Assembly: GCA_027064135.1 (NCBI GenBank)
Contig: JAMOQG010000145.1
Span: 1 to 64,000 of the forward strand
Source: Peptostreptococcaceae bacterium
Lineage (GTDB): Bacteria; Bacillota; Clostridia; Peptostreptococcales; Acidaminobacteraceae
DNA length: 64,000 nt
Direction of reading: 5' to 3'
Part shown: piece after piece, positions 27,415-37,689 of the stretch
Position numbering within the stretch: position 1 is the stretch's first letter
How the letters are laid out: the number at the start of each line of letters is the position of its first letter
Translations under genes and position numbers: made by a program
Notes under the pieces: model-generated
The model's database searches: none
Told to the model about the DNA's origin: nothing
What the model saw: only the letters and a program-made list of their open reading frames with translations

Positions 27415-28281
27415 ATGTATAAAAAAAAAGAAATGGTTAACAATTTAATTGAAGCATTACCGTATATAGAAAAATTTAGAAATAAAATTTTTGTTATCAA
27501 ATATGGCGGTAGTATTATTGGAGATAATGTAAATAAAATTGCATTTGCTAAAGACATATCTCTACTAACACATTTAGGAATGAAAACAATTATAATTCAC
27601 GGAGGTGGCAAACATATTAACAAACATCTTTTAGAAAAAGGAATTAAATCAACTTTTCACAAAGGTTATAGAATTACTGATTCAAATACAATAAACGAAG
27701 TTGAAATGGTTCTTTCAGGGCATCTTAACAAAGATATTACTTTGCTTCTTAATAATTTTGGAACTAAAGCAGTAGGTATCAACGGAAAAGATGCCGGACT
27801 CATAAAAAGCAAAAAGAAAATTATAGACGATGAAGTTGATATAGGTCACGTCGGAGAAATTATAAATATTAACACTGAATTTTTGGAGTTATTATTAGAA
27901 AAAAATTATATTCCCGTTATTTCTCCAATTGGATATGACAAAGAAGGAAACACTTATAATATTAATGCTGATGATGTTGCAAGTGAAATTGCAAATAGCA
28001 TGAAAGCTGAAAAATTATTTCTAATAAGTGATATTAATGGTATATATACAGATTTAAATGATGAATCAACATTTATAAGCAGATTAAATATAAGCGAATC
28101 AAAAAAGCTAATTATAGATGGCTTAATCAACGGAGGTATGATTCCTAAAATGAATTCATGTATTAATTCCATTGAAAACGGTGTAAAAAGTGTTCACATT
28201 ATTAATGGTAAAATAACACACAGTATTTTACTTGAAGTTTTTACCGATCAGGGAATCGGAACTATGATTGAGGAGTGTTAA
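27415..28281 (+). CDS. argB: Acetylglutamate kinase
   Basis: Phosphorylates N-acetylglutamate. The amino-acid-kinase motifs FVIKYGGSIIGD, IIIHGGGKHINKHL, NINADDVASEIANSMKAEKLFLISDINGIY and GGMIPKMNSCINSIENGV are intact. The N-terminal helix MYKKKEMVNNLIEALPYI is the type found in arginine-sensitive hexameric enzymes, so feedback inhibition by arginine is possible. 288 aa. ATG 27415 has GGAGATGA upstream. Divergent from argC. Confidence 0.96.
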   Translation: MYKKKEMVNNLIEALPYIEKFRNKIFVIKYGGSIIGDNVNKIAFAKDISLLTHLGMKTIIIHGGGKHINKHLLEKGIKSTFHKGYRITDSNTINEVEMVLSGHLNKDITLLLNNFGTKAVGINGKDAGLIKSKKKIIDDEVDIGHVGEIININTEFLELLLEKNYIPVISPIGYDKEGNTYNINADDVASEIANSMKAEKLFLISDINGIYTDLNDESTFISRLNISESKKLIIDGLINGGMIPKMNSCINSIENGVKSVHIINGKITHSILLEVFTDQGIGTMIEEC

Positions 28282-28282
28282 A

Positions 28283-29440
28283 ATGAGCTTAATGAAAACA
28301 TATAAAAGATTTAACTTAAATTTTGTAGAAGGTAGTGGAGTTTTTCTTATTGAAAAAAATGGAGAAAAATATCTTGATTTTGTAGCTGGTGTTGCAGTAA
28401 ATGTTCTGGGTCATTCAAATCCAGAAATTGTAAATGTTATTAAAAATCAAGCTTCAAAATTAATTCATATTTCAAATTTATATTATGATGATAATCAATT
28501 ATCATTAGCCGATAAACTTGTTGGTCTTTCTGGCTTTTCATCTGTATTTTTTACAAATAGCGGAACTGAATCAATTGAAGGGGCATTAAAAATCGCTAAG
28601 AAATATGGTAAAAATAAAAGAAAAGATAAAATTATATATATGAATCAATCATTTCACGGAAGAACACTTGGCGCTCTTTCTGTAACAGGACAAGAAAAAT
28701 ATCAAAAAGATTTTACTCCTTTAATCAAAAATGTAATCCCTGTAAACTTTAACGATGTTGAGGATTTAAAAAATAAAATGAATAATGAAGTATCAGCTGT
28801 TATTGTTGAACCTATTCAAGGTGAAGGCGGAATAAATGAAATTAATAATGATTTTCTAAATGAAATAAGATCGTTATGCGATAAATATGATTCGCTTTTG
28901 ATTTTTGATGAGGTTCAAGCTGGTGTTGGAAGAACTGGAAAGTTTTTTGCTTTTGAAAATTATAATATCAAACCTGATATTATCACCATGGCAAAAGGCC
29001 TTGGCGGCGGTGTTCCAATAGGAGCATTAATTGCAAATAAAAAAGCCGATGTTTTTACTTATTCAGATCACGGATGTACTTTTGGCGGAAATCCTCTTGT
29101 AACTGCTGTTGGAAATAAAATCGTAGATATCGTTAGTAATAAAGAATTTCTAGAAGAAGTTGTTACAAAAGGAGATTATTTAAAAATAAAACTTACTGAA
29201 TTAAGTGGAAATTTCGATTTCGTAAAAAAAGTTAAAGGAAAAGGATTAATGATTGGCGTAGAAATAGATACAAGTAAAGTTGCTATAAAGAAAATTGTTG
29301 AAACTGCAATTACAAACAAACTTCTAATAATTGGTGCTGGTTCTAACACAATTCGTCTTGTTCCTCCGCTAACTGTAACTATTGAAGAAATAGATTTATT
29401 TATTAAATTATTCGAAAAAACGTTAAAAACATGTTATTAA
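28283..29440 (+). CDS. argD: Acetylornithine aminotransferase
   Basis: PLP enzyme making N-acetylornithine. It shows the PLP-binding motifs: FTNSGTESIEGALKIAKKY, NQSFHGRTLGALSVTGQ, LIFDEVQAGVGRTGKFFAFE and the Schiff-base Lys in ITMAKGLGGGVPIGA. ATG 28283 (MSLMKTYKRFN) has GAGGAG at 7 nt and begins 1 nt after the argB stop; the track start at TTG 28268 lies inside argB. 385 aa. argF, argG and argH are not in the window. Confidence 0.95.
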   Translation: MSLMKTYKRFNLNFVEGSGVFLIEKNGEKYLDFVAGVAVNVLGHSNPEIVNVIKNQASKLIHISNLYYDDNQLSLADKLVGLSGFSSVFFTNSGTESIEGALKIAKKYGKNKRKDKIIYMNQSFHGRTLGALSVTGQEKYQKDFTPLIKNVIPVNFNDVEDLKNKMNNEVSAVIVEPIQGEGGINEINNDFLNEIRSLCDKYDSLLIFDEVQAGVGRTGKFFAFENYNIKPDIITMAKGLGGGVPIGALIANKKADVFTYSDHGCTFGGNPLVTAVGNKIVDIVSNKEFLEEVVTKGDYLKIKLTELSGNFDFVKKVKGKGLMIGVEIDTSKVAIKKIVETAITNKLLIIGAGSNTIRLVPPLTVTIEEIDLFIKLFEKTLKTCY

Positions 29441-29446
29441 ACAAAA

Positions 29447-29485
29447 AAACTATCGTATAGCAATCAGATTACTATACGATAGTTT
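29447..29485. terminator. Bidirectional terminator between argD and tuf1
   Basis: A 14-bp stem (29447-29460 with 29472-29485; core AACTATCGTATAG) with an 11-nt loop. A-rich sequence on the left and T on the right make it usable for both convergent genes. Confidence 0.8.
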
Positions 29486-29491
29486 AAAGTT

Positions 29492-30702
29492 TTAATTATT
29501 CAATAATAGAAATAATAGATCCAGCGCCTACTGTTCTTCCACCTTCACGAATTGAGAATTTTACGTTTTCTTCAATTGCGATTGGTCCTATTAATTGGAT
29601 TTCCATTTCTACGTTATCTCCAGGCATACACATTTCTACGCCTTCTGGCAAGTTTACTTCACCAGTGATATCTGTTGTTCTGAAATAAAATTGTGGTCTG
29701 TATCCGTCAAAGAATGGTGTATGTCTTCCGCCCTCTTCTTTTTTAAGTACATATACTTGTGCCATAAATTTTGTATGTGGGTGAATTGATCCAATTTTAG
29801 CTAATACTTGACCTCTTTGGATTTCTTCTCTTTTGATTCCTCTTAATAATAATCCTACGTTGTCTCCCGCTCTTCCTTCATCCAATAACTTCTTGAACAT
29901 TTCAACGCCTGTTACTACTAACTGTCTTGTTTCTGGGTGTAATCCTACAAGCTCTACTGTATCTTGTACTTTTACTATTCCTCTTTCGATTCTTCCTGTA
30001 GCTACTGTTCCTCTTCCTTTGATTGAGAATACATCTTCTACTGGTAATAAGAAATCTTTATCTGTTTCTCTTACTGGTTCTGGTATATACGAGTCTAAAG
30101 TAGCTGCTAATTCCATTACTTTATCTCCCCATTCACTTGCTGGATCTTCTAATGCTAATAATGCTGATCCTCTTATGATTGGTGTTTCTTCTGAATCAAA
30201 TCCGTACTCTTCTAATAATTCTTGTACTTCCATCTCTACTAATTCTAATAATTCTTCGTCGTCTACCATATCACATTTGTTTAAGAATATGATTAATGCT
30301 GGAACACCTACTTGTCTTGCTAACAAGATATGTTCTCTTGTTTGTGGCATTGGACCGTCTGCTGCTGATACTACCAAAATCGCTCCGTCCATTTGTGCTG
30401 CTCCTGTGATCATGTTTTTAACGTAATCAGCATGGCCTGGGCAATCTACGTGTGCGTAGTGTCTATTTTCTGTTTCATATTCTACGTGAGCAGACGAAAT
30501 TGTGATTCCTCTTTCTCTTTCTTCTGGTGCTTTATCGATGTTTTCAAAATCAACTTTTTCACCTAATCCTGTTCTTACGTTTAATACTTTTGTTATTGCA
30601 GCTGTTAATGTAGTTTTACCGTGATCTACGTGTCCAATTGTTCCTACATTTACATGTGGTTTATTTCTTTGAAATGTTTCCTTTGCCATTTTAATTCCTC
30701 CT
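29492..30702. repeat. Direct repeat copy 1 (tuf gene)
   Basis: A segment of about 1,211 bp that reads the same as 45049-46259. The match begins at TTAATTATT just past the stop codon and ends within the AATTCCTCCT ribosome binding site; flanks differ immediately outside. The shadow ORFs on the other strand are identical as well, which supports identity of the DNA, not only of the protein. Confidence 0.9.
29496..30689 (-). CDS. tuf: Elongation factor Tu (copy 1, str operon)
   Basis: Delivers aminoacyl-tRNA to the ribosome. G motifs [23 protein letters not shown] and NKCDMVD are intact, as is the C-terminal barrel ending [18 protein letters not shown] 30689 ([16 protein letters not shown]) is the start; the track extension to 30740 only reads into the spacer and fusA. 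397 aa, identical to the protein at 45053-46246. It is the last gene of rpsL-rpsG-fusA-tuf, 22 nt after fusA, followed by a terminator. Confidence 0.98.
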   Translation of the reverse strand: MAKETFQRNKPHVNVGTIGHVDHGKTTLTAAITKVLNVRTGLGEKVDFENIDKAPEERERGITISSAHVEYETENRHYAHVDCPGHADYVKNMITGAAQMDGAILVVSAADGPMPQTREHILLARQVGVPALIIFLNKCDMVDDEELLELVEMEVQELLEEYGFDSEETPIIRGSALLALEDPASEWGDKVMELAATLDSYIPEPVRETDKDFLLPVEDVFSIKGRGTVATGRIERGIVKVQDTVELVGLHPETRQLVVTGVEMFKKLLDEGRAGDNVGLLLRGIKREEIQRGQVLAKIGSIHPHTKFMAQVYVLKKEEGGRHTPFFDGYRPQFYFRTTDITGEVNLPEGVEMCMPGDNVEMEIQLIGPIAIEENVKFSIREGGRTVGAGSIISIIE

Positions 30703-30711
30703 CTATTTTTC

Positions 30712-32778
30712 TTAATTAACTTCCAATATTTTTTCAGCAATTGAATTAGGCACTTTTTCGAAGTGACTAAATTGCATTACATAATTTCCTCTACCTTGTG
30801 ATTTAGATCTTAAATCAGTTGCATATCCGAACATTTCAGATAATGGTACTTGAGCTCTAATGATTTGTGCACCATGAGCAGCTTCCATACCTTCAACTTT
30901 TCCTCTTCTAGAACTAATATCGCCCATAACATCACCCATATATTCTTCAGGTACTGTTACTTCAACAGCCATAAATGGCTCTAATAATATTGGATCTCCA
31001 GCTCTCATAGCTTTCTTAAATGCTGCAGCTGCAGCTAATTTAAAGGCCATTTCAGAAGAGTCAACATCATGAGACGAACCATCATATAATTCAAATTCAA
31101 CGTCTACAACTTCATATCCACCTAAAACACCACATGACATTGAAGCGTGTAACGCTTGATCAACAACACCGATGTATTCTCTAGGTACTGTTCCACCTTT
31201 AACAGAATCAGTAAATTTATATCCTCCACCAACTTCCATAGGTTTAACATTAATTTTAATATGACCATATTGCCCACGTCCACCTGATTGTTTTTGATGT
31301 TTATGATCAATACTAACAGGTTTTTGAATAGTCTCTTTGTATGAAACTTGTGGCTTACCTATATTTGCTTCTATTTTAAACTCTCGAAGTAATCTATCTA
31401 CAATTATTTCTAAATGCAATTCGCCCATTCCCGCGATTATTACTTGTCCAGTTTCTTTATCTGTATATGCTTTAAACGTTGGATCTTCTTGAGCAAGTTT
31501 TGCTAATGCAACACTCATTTTCTCTTGTCCAGCTCTAGTTTTAGGTTCAATTGCAACCTTAATAACTGGCTCTGGAAATTCCATTTTTTCTAAAACAACA
31601 ACATTATTCATTTCACATAAAGTATGTCCAGTAGTTGTATACTTTAATCCAATTGCAGCTGCAATATCTCCAGAATAAACAGTTTCAATTTCTTCTCTTT
31701 TATTTGCATGCATTTGAAGTATACGTCCGATACGTTCTTTTTTCTTTTCGTTTGAGTTCAATACATATGAACCCGAATCTAATTGTCCAGAATACACTCT
31801 AAAGAAAGCTAATTTACCAACATATGGATCAGTCATAATCTTAAACGCTAAAGCAACAAAAGATTCTTCATCAGAAGCTTTAACAAATATTTCTTCTCCA
31901 TTAGCGTCTACACCCTTAATAGGCTTAACATCCAAAGGAGATGGCATATAATCTATTACAGCATCTAACATTAACTGAACACCTTTGTTTTTATAAGCAG
32001 AACCACATAAAACAGGGACCATATCGTTTGCTATAGTAGCAACTCTAACGCCTTCTTTAATTTCCGCTTCAGTGAATTCTTCTCCTTCTAAGTATTTTTC
32101 CATAAGTTCATCATCAGTTTCAGCAACAGCTTCAATTAACTTAAGTCTATACTCGTCAGCTACTTCTTTATAGTCATCAGGAATCTCACGCAATTCCATC
32201 TCTGTTCCTAATTCATCTTTATAGTAAATTGCTTTCATAATAACTAAATCTATAATAGCTTCAAATGTCTCTTCAGCACCAATAGGAATCTGAACTGGAA
32301 CAGGATTAGCTTTTAATCTATCAGCTATCATATTTACAACTCTAAAATAATCTGCACCAACAACGTCCATTTTATTAACAAATGCCATTCTTGGAACTTC
32401 ATATTTATTAGCTTGTCTCCAAACAGTTTCTGACTGAGGCTCAACTCCACCTTTTGCACAGAAAACTGCAACAGATCCATCTAATACTTTTAACGATCTT
32501 TCTACTTCAACAGTAAAGTCAACGTGTCCAGGCGTATCTATAATATTTATTCTGTTTTCTTTCCAAACACATGTAGTAGCAGCAGAAGTAATTGTAATGC
32601 CTCTTTCCTGCTCTTGCTCCATCCAATCCATTTGTGAAGCTCCATCATGAGTTTCACCAATTTTGTGACTCTTACCACTATAATATAAAACTCTTTCCGT
32701 AGTAGTCGTTTTACCGGCATCAATGTGAGCCATAATACCAATATTTCTTGTTTTTTCTAAAGAATAGGCTCTAGCCAT
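30712..32778 (-). CDS. fusA: Elongation factor G
   Basis: Ribosomal translocase GTPase. It has [45 protein letters not shown] and [14 protein letters not shown], and the domain IV-V region through [26 protein letters not shown]. 688 aa, full length. It is 27 nt after rpsG. Only one EF-G gene is present here, so it should serve both translocation and recycling unless a second copy lies elsewhere. Confidence 0.98.
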   Translation of the reverse strand: MARAYSLEKTRNIGIMAHIDAGKTTTTERVLYYSGKSHKIGETHDGASQMDWMEQEQERGITITSAATTCVWKENRINIIDTPGHVDFTVEVERSLKVLDGSVAVFCAKGGVEPQSETVWRQANKYEVPRMAFVNKMDVVGADYFRVVNMIADRLKANPVPVQIPIGAEETFEAIIDLVIMKAIYYKDELGTEMELREIPDDYKEVADEYRLKLIEAVAETDDELMEKYLEGEEFTEAEIKEGVRVATIANDMVPVLCGSAYKNKGVQLMLDAVIDYMPSPLDVKPIKGVDANGEEIFVKASDEESFVALAFKIMTDPYVGKLAFFRVYSGQLDSGSYVLNSNEKKKERIGRILQMHANKREEIETVYSGDIAAAIGLKYTTTGHTLCEMNNVVVLEKMEFPEPVIKVAIEPKTRAGQEKMSVALAKLAQEDPTFKAYTDKETGQVIIAGMGELHLEIIVDRLLREFKIEANIGKPQVSYKETIQKPVSIDHKHQKQSGGRGQYGHIKINVKPMEVGGGYKFTDSVKGGTVPREYIGVVDQALHASMSCGVLGGYEVVDVEFELYDGSSHDVDSSEMAFKLAAAAAFKKAMRAGDPILLEPFMAVEVTVPEEYMGDVMGDISSRRGKVEGMEAAHGAQIIRAQVPLSEMFGYATDLRSKSQGRGNYVMQFSHFEKVPNSIAEKILEVN

Positions 32779-32805
32779 AATCTCCTCCTTAAAAATTTGT
32801 TCATA

Positions 32806-33288
<483 letters not shown>

Positions 33289-33293
33289 TTAAA

Positions 33294-33381
33294 AATAAAT
33301 TAATCTCAACGGTACTCGACAGTTTCCTGTCGCAAGCAGCAATCTAATTTATTCAATATGCCCCATCATCAGATGAGGCAT
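33294..33381 (-). promoter_or_regulatory. Structured rpsL-rpsG intercistronic RNA (candidate S7 target)
   Basis: The 121-nt gap can fold into two elements. One is a hairpin TGCCTCATC/GATGGGGCA (33359-33380, one G-U). The other is a long-range stem AATAAATTA/TAATTTATT (33345-33353 with 33294-33302) closing over CGACAG-GAAA-CTGTCG (33317-33332), a stable tetraloop hairpin. The second ends at the rpsG ribosome binding site. In E. coli S7 regulates the same gene junction, but no shared structure is proven here. Confidence 0.5.
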
Positions 33382-33397
33382 TTAATTTAAATAATAA

Positions 33398-33805
33398 TTA
33401 AGCTTTTTTTGTTCCGTACTTAGATCTTCCTTGTTTTCTTTCATCAACGCCTGCAGTATCCAAAACACCTCTAATTACATGATATCTAACACCTGGCAAA
33501 TCTTTTACTCTTCCACCACGGATTAAAACTATACTATGTTCCTGTAAGTTATGACCTTCTCCTGGAATATAAGCAGTTACCTCTAATCCATTTGTTAATC
33601 TAACTCTTGCAACTTTTCTTAAAGCTGAGTTAGGTTTTTTTGGAGTAATAGTTTTAACAGCAGTACAAACACCTCTTTTTTGTGGTGATGATACTGTAGA
33701 ATAAGTATTTCTTACCGAGTTGTGCTTTCTGTGTAAAGCAGCTGAAGTAGATTTTTTTGAAGAACTTTTTCTTCCTTTTCTTACTAACTGGTTAATAGTT
33801 GGCAT
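33398..33805 (-). CDS. rpsL: 30S ribosomal protein S12
   Basis: Decoding-centre protein. [42 protein letters not shown] and [17 protein letters not shown] are present; the lysines in TPKKPNS and RVKDLPG, where streptomycin-resistance changes occur, are the wild-type residues. 135 aa, with KYGTKKA at the end. Confidence 0.97.
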   Translation of the reverse strand: MPTINQLVRKGRKSSSKKSTSAALHRKHNSVRNTYSTVSSPQKRGVCTAVKTITPKKPNSALRKVARVRLTNGLEVTAYIPGEGHNLQEHSIVLIRGGRVKDLPGVRYHVIRGVLDTAGVDERKQGRSKYGTKKA

Positions 33806-33824
33806 ACGACACCTCCTTCTCTTT

Positions 33825-34079
33825 TTATTTTTTTATAACAACTGCAATTGCAGTACTTATATCAATTTTGCAAATTTCGCCTAATTCTTCCTTCGTTGAA
33901 ATTTCAACGATTTCAATAGCTTTTTCTTTAGCTATTTCAATAGGAATTCTAGTAATAAAACTATCTGCATCTTTTGCAACAAACATAATAATTACGTTAT
34001 CATGTTTTAATTCAAACAAGGATTGTTTTAACCCAACCTTGTAATTAGTTTTATCATCAAATAGAGAATAATCAAACAT
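33825..34079 (-). CDS. L7Ae/L30e-family kink-turn RNA-binding protein (YbxF-like)
   Basis: Small protein of the L7Ae/L30e/S12e superfamily, as found between rpoC and rpsL in Firmicutes. Members bind kink-turn RNA. The pattern [69 protein letters not shown] fits (84 aa). ATG 34079 has AGGAGG upstream; the track start at 34118 would extend into the promoter region. 19 nt before rpsL. Confidence 0.85.
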   Translation of the reverse strand: MFDYSLFDDKTNYKVGLKQSLFELKHDNVIIMFVAKDADSFITRIPIEIAKEKAIEIVEISTKEELGEICKIDISTAIAVVIKK

Positions 34080-34103
34080 AATATACCTCCTATTTAACGC
34101 ACC

Positions 34104-34138
34104 ATTATATAATAACATTCAAACAGTATGTCTGTCAA
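34104..34138 (-). promoter_or_regulatory. Candidate str-operon promoter
   Basis: In the 64-nt gap after rpoC the minus strand has TTGACA (34133-34138) with TTATTA at 17 nt, overlapping TATAAT at 23 nt (34104-34109). The combination suggests a promoter, though the best -10 is not at ideal spacing. Confidence 0.45.
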
Positions 34139-34143
34139 TTACT

Positions 34144-37100
34144 TTATTCGTTAATATCATTTTTGTTCTGAATTGCAATATCTTGGTATCTTTTCAATCC
34201 GGTTCCAGCAGGAATCAACTTTCCGATAATAACATTTTCTTTCAAACCTTCTAAATTATCAACAGCGCCTTCCATTGCAGCAGCAGTTAATACCCTTGTA
34301 GTTTCTTGGAACGAAGCAGCAGATAAGAATGAATCTGTAGCTAGCGAAGCTTTAGTAATTCCCTGAATTATTCTTTCGCCTACCATCGGCTCTTTTCCTT
34401 CTCCTATAAGTTTTTTATTAATTCTTTTAAACTTAGAAAAATAAAGTTCTTCAGAAGGTAAATAATCAGAATCTCCGGCTTCAGTAATTCTAATTTTATT
34501 AAGCATCTGTTTAATAATTATTTCAGTATGTTTATCTGCAATTTCAACACCCTGCAATCTATAAACTTTTTGAATTTCTTTAACAATATATTCTTGTACT
34601 GCTTTAACTCCATTTATTACAAGTATTTCTTTAGGATCTGCAGCACCTTCAGTTAAATATTGACCTTTTTCAACATAGTCGCCTTCATTTACTTTTAATT
34701 TAGCATTAAACGCAAGTCTTGCAACTGAAGTATTTCCTTCATCATCTGTAATTAATACTTCTCTTTTATTACGTCTTGTTCTTAAAATCACCTTGCCTGA
34801 TTGTTCAGCTATATTTGCTAAATATTTTGGTGTTCTAGCTTCAAATAACTGCTCAATTCTTGGTAAACCTTGTGTAATATCGCCTCCAGCAACACCACCC
34901 GTATGGAATGTTCTCATTGTTAACTGAGTACCTGGCTCACCAATTGATTGAGCTGCAATAATTCCAACAGCTTCACCAACATGTACTGTTTTACCAGTAG
35001 CCATATTAAGACCATAACATTTTGAACAAACACCTTTATTAGCTTCACAGCCTAAAACTGATCTTACTTCAATTTCATCATATCCTGCATTTACAACTTC
35101 TTTAGCTAATTCTTTTGTAAACATTTCATCTTTTGAAATAATCAAATCTGATGTTCCAGGATAATACATATCAACCATCGGATATCTTCCATATATTCTT
35201 TCTTCTAAAAGTTCAATTACTTCATTACCTTCTCTAATTTCCGAAAGAAGAACACCAGAAGAAGCTCCACAATCAAGTTCTCTTACAATTACATCTTGAC
35301 TTACATCAACAAGTCTCCTAGTTAAATAACCAGAATCGGCAGTCCTAAGAGCTGTATCTGCAAGACCTTTACGAGCACCAGTAGTCGAAATAAAATATTC
35401 AAGTACTGTAAGGCCCTCTCTAAAGTTAGATGTAATCGGAATCTCAACTGTTTTACCAACCGCATTCGCCATAAGTCCACGCATTCCCGCTAACTGACGA
35501 ATCTGGCTTCTTGAACCCCTTGCTCCTGAATCAGCCATGATATTAAGACTATTCATATATGTTAAGTTATCCATCAAAGCATCAGTAACATCTTCAGTAG
35601 TTTTTGCCCACTGTTTAATAGTTTTTTCATAACGTTCATTATTAGAAATCAATCCACGTAAATAAGCTTCTTGATACCTATCTACTATTTTATGAGCCTC
35701 AGCCAAAAGTTCAACTTTCTTTTCAGGTATTTTCATATCTGTTACCGAAATTGAAATAGCAGTTTTTGTAGAATATTTAAATCCTGTATCTTTAATATAA
35801 TCAAGTACTTGTGCTGTAATAATATTTCTATGAATTTTGAAACATCTAGCAACAATATCTGCTAATTGTTTTTTACCAGCTAAGAAATCAATTTCAAGTG
35901 AATAAGGATCTTTTTCTCTATCAACATATCCCAAGTCTTGTGGAATACCCTCATTAAAAATAAATCTACCTACTGTACTTTCAACTAATTTACTTTTTCC
36001 AGTAACTTCAGAGTATAATCTAACTTTAACAACAGAATGTAATTTAACATAATCGTTTTGATATGCCATATACATTTCATTAAAATCTTTAAATATTTTA
36101 TTTGTAACAAAACCTTCTTCTTCAGTTCTCTTAATAGTTAAGTAATAAGCTCCCAAAATCATATCCTGAGATGGCAATGTAATTGGCTCTCCATCTTTTG
36201 GAGCTAATATATTGTTAACTGATAACATTAAGAATCTTGATTCAGCTTGTGCTTCAACAGAAAGCGGTAAATGAACAGCCATTTGATCGCCATCAAAATC
36301 GGCATTATATGGCGGACATACTAAAGGATGAAGTCTAATAGCTTTACCTTCAATAAGTACTGGCTCAAATGCTTGTATACCAAGTCTATGAAGTGTAGGT
36401 GCACGGTTTAAAAGAACCGGATGGTTTTTAATTACATGCTCAACTACTGGCCAAACTTCAGGTTTCATTTTTTCAATTATTCTTTTTGCACTTTTAATAT
36501 TGTGAACTATTCCATCAGCAACAAGTTTTCTCATAACAAATGGTTTAAATAATTCAAGCGCCATTGTTTTAGGAAGTCCGCACTGATAGAATTTTAAAGT
36601 AGGTCCAACAACAATTACCGAACGCCCTGAGTAATCAACACGCTTTCCAAGTAAGTTTTGTCTAAATCTACCTTGCTTTCCTTTTAACATATCAGATAAT
36701 GATTTTAATGGTCTATTACCAGAACCAGTAACAGGTCTTCCTCTTCGCCCATTATCTATAAGTGCATCAACAGATTCTTGCAACATTCTTTTTTCGTTTC
36801 TAACAATAATTTCTGGAGCTCCTAATGAAGATAATCTTTTCAAACGATTATTTCTATTAATAACTCGTCTATATAAATCATTTAAATCAGAAGTTGCAAA
36901 ACGTCCACCATCTAATTGAACCATTGGTCTAATATCAGGTGGTATTACTGGTAGTACATCAAGAATAACCCATTCTGGTTTATTACCTGATTTCGAAAGC
37001 GAACGGAGCAATTTTAATCTTCTTAATACTTTCTTTCTTTTTTGACCTTTAACATCATCAACACTTGCAGTTAACTCAACCATTTCAGCTTCAACATTTA

Positions 37101-37641
37101 AATTCTTTAAAATTTCTTTAATTGATTCAGCACCCATGCCAGCTCTAAAGTCATCGCCAAATTTTTCTTTTGCTTCAGAATATTCTTTTTCGGTCAATAA
37201 CTGTTTATAAGTTAATGATGTATCTCCTGAATCAAGTACAATATACGATGCAAAATAAAGCACTTTTTCTAAACTTCTTGGTGACATATCAAGTAATATT
37301 CCAAGCTTAGAAGGAATTCCTTTAAAGAACCATATATGAGATACTGGCGCAGCTAACTCAATATGTCCCATTCTTTCTCTTCTTACTTTTGATTTTGTAA
37401 CTTCAACACCACATTTTTCACAAACAACACCTTTATAACGTATTCTTTTATATTTTCCACATGCGCATTGAAGATCTTTAGTTGGTCCAAATATTCTTTC
37501 ACAAAACAATCCGTCATCTTCTGGTTTCAAAGTTCTATAGTTAATTGTTTCTGGTTTTTTAACTTCCCCGTAAGACCATGATCTGATATCTTCTGGTGAA
37601 GCAAGTCCAATTTTAATCCTATCAAAATTTTTAAATTCCAT
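34144..37641 (-). CDS. rpoC: RNA polymerase beta' subunit
   Basis: The clamp and catalytic subunit. The N-terminal zinc ribbon [19 protein letters not shown], the Mg-binding [12 protein letters not shown] and the second zinc site (CGASSG ... [11 protein letters not shown]) are all intact, as are bridge helix/trigger-loop segments such as [32 protein letters not shown]. 1,165 aa, close to the Firmicutes length without the large proteobacterial insertions. It follows rpoB by 48 nt. Confidence 0.98.
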   Translation of the reverse strand: MEFKNFDRIKIGLASPEDIRSWSYGEVKKPETINYRTLKPEDDGLFCERIFGPTKDLQCACGKYKRIRYKGVVCEKCGVEVTKSKVRRERMGHIELAAPVSHIWFFKGIPSKLGILLDMSPRSLEKVLYFASYIVLDSGDTSLTYKQLLTEKEYSEAKEKFGDDFRAGMGAESIKEILKNLNVEAEMVELTASVDDVKGQKRKKVLRRLKLLRSLSKSGNKPEWVILDVLPVIPPDIRPMVQLDGGRFATSDLNDLYRRVINRNNRLKRLSSLGAPEIIVRNEKRMLQESVDALIDNGRRGRPVTGSGNRPLKSLSDMLKGKQGRFRQNLLGKRVDYSGRSVIVVGPTLKFYQCGLPKTMALELFKPFVMRKLVADGIVHNIKSAKRIIEKMKPEVWPVVEHVIKNHPVLLNRAPTLHRLGIQAFEPVLIEGKAIRLHPLVCPPYNADFDGDQMAVHLPLSVEAQAESRFLMLSVNNILAPKDGEPITLPSQDMILGAYYLTIKRTEEEGFVTNKIFKDFNEMYMAYQNDYVKLHSVVKVRLYSEVTGKSKLVESTVGRFIFNEGIPQDLGYVDREKDPYSLEIDFLAGKKQLADIVARCFKIHRNIITAQVLDYIKDTGFKYSTKTAISISVTDMKIPEKKVELLAEAHKIVDRYQEAYLRGLISNNERYEKTIKQWAKTTEDVTDALMDNLTYMNSLNIMADSGARGSRSQIRQLAGMRGLMANAVGKTVEIPITSNFREGLTVLEYFISTTGARKGLADTALRTADSGYLTRRLVDVSQDVIVRELDCGASSGVLLSEIREGNEVIELLEERIYGRYPMVDMYYPGTSDLIISKDEMFTKELAKEVVNAGYDEIEVRSVLGCEANKGVCSKCYGLNMATGKTVHVGEAVGIIAAQSIGEPGTQLTMRTFHTGGVAGGDITQGLPRIEQLFEARTPKYLANIAEQSGKVILRTRRNKREVLITDDEGNTSVARLAFNAKLKVNEGDYVEKGQYLTEGAADPKEILVINGVKAVQEYIVKEIQKVYRLQGVEIADKHTEIIIKQMLNKIRITEAGDSDYLPSEELYFSKFKRINKKLIGEGKEPMVGERIIQGITKASLATDSFLSAASFQETTRVLTAAAMEGAVDNLEGLKENVIIGKLIPAGTGLKRYQDIAIQNKNDINE

Positions 37642-37689
37642 CTAGGGCAACCTCTCCCTTCATATAATTACCGATTAATTTAATCAAAT

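Noticed and set aside
29833-30426. 197-aa plus-strand ORF (also at 45390-45983)
   Set aside because: Antisense shadow of the two tuf genes; low-complexity Ser/Thr/Asn translation, no ribosome binding site.
33398-33805. Streptomycin-resistance change in rpsL
   Set aside because: Lysines in TPKKPNS and RVKDLPG are wild type.
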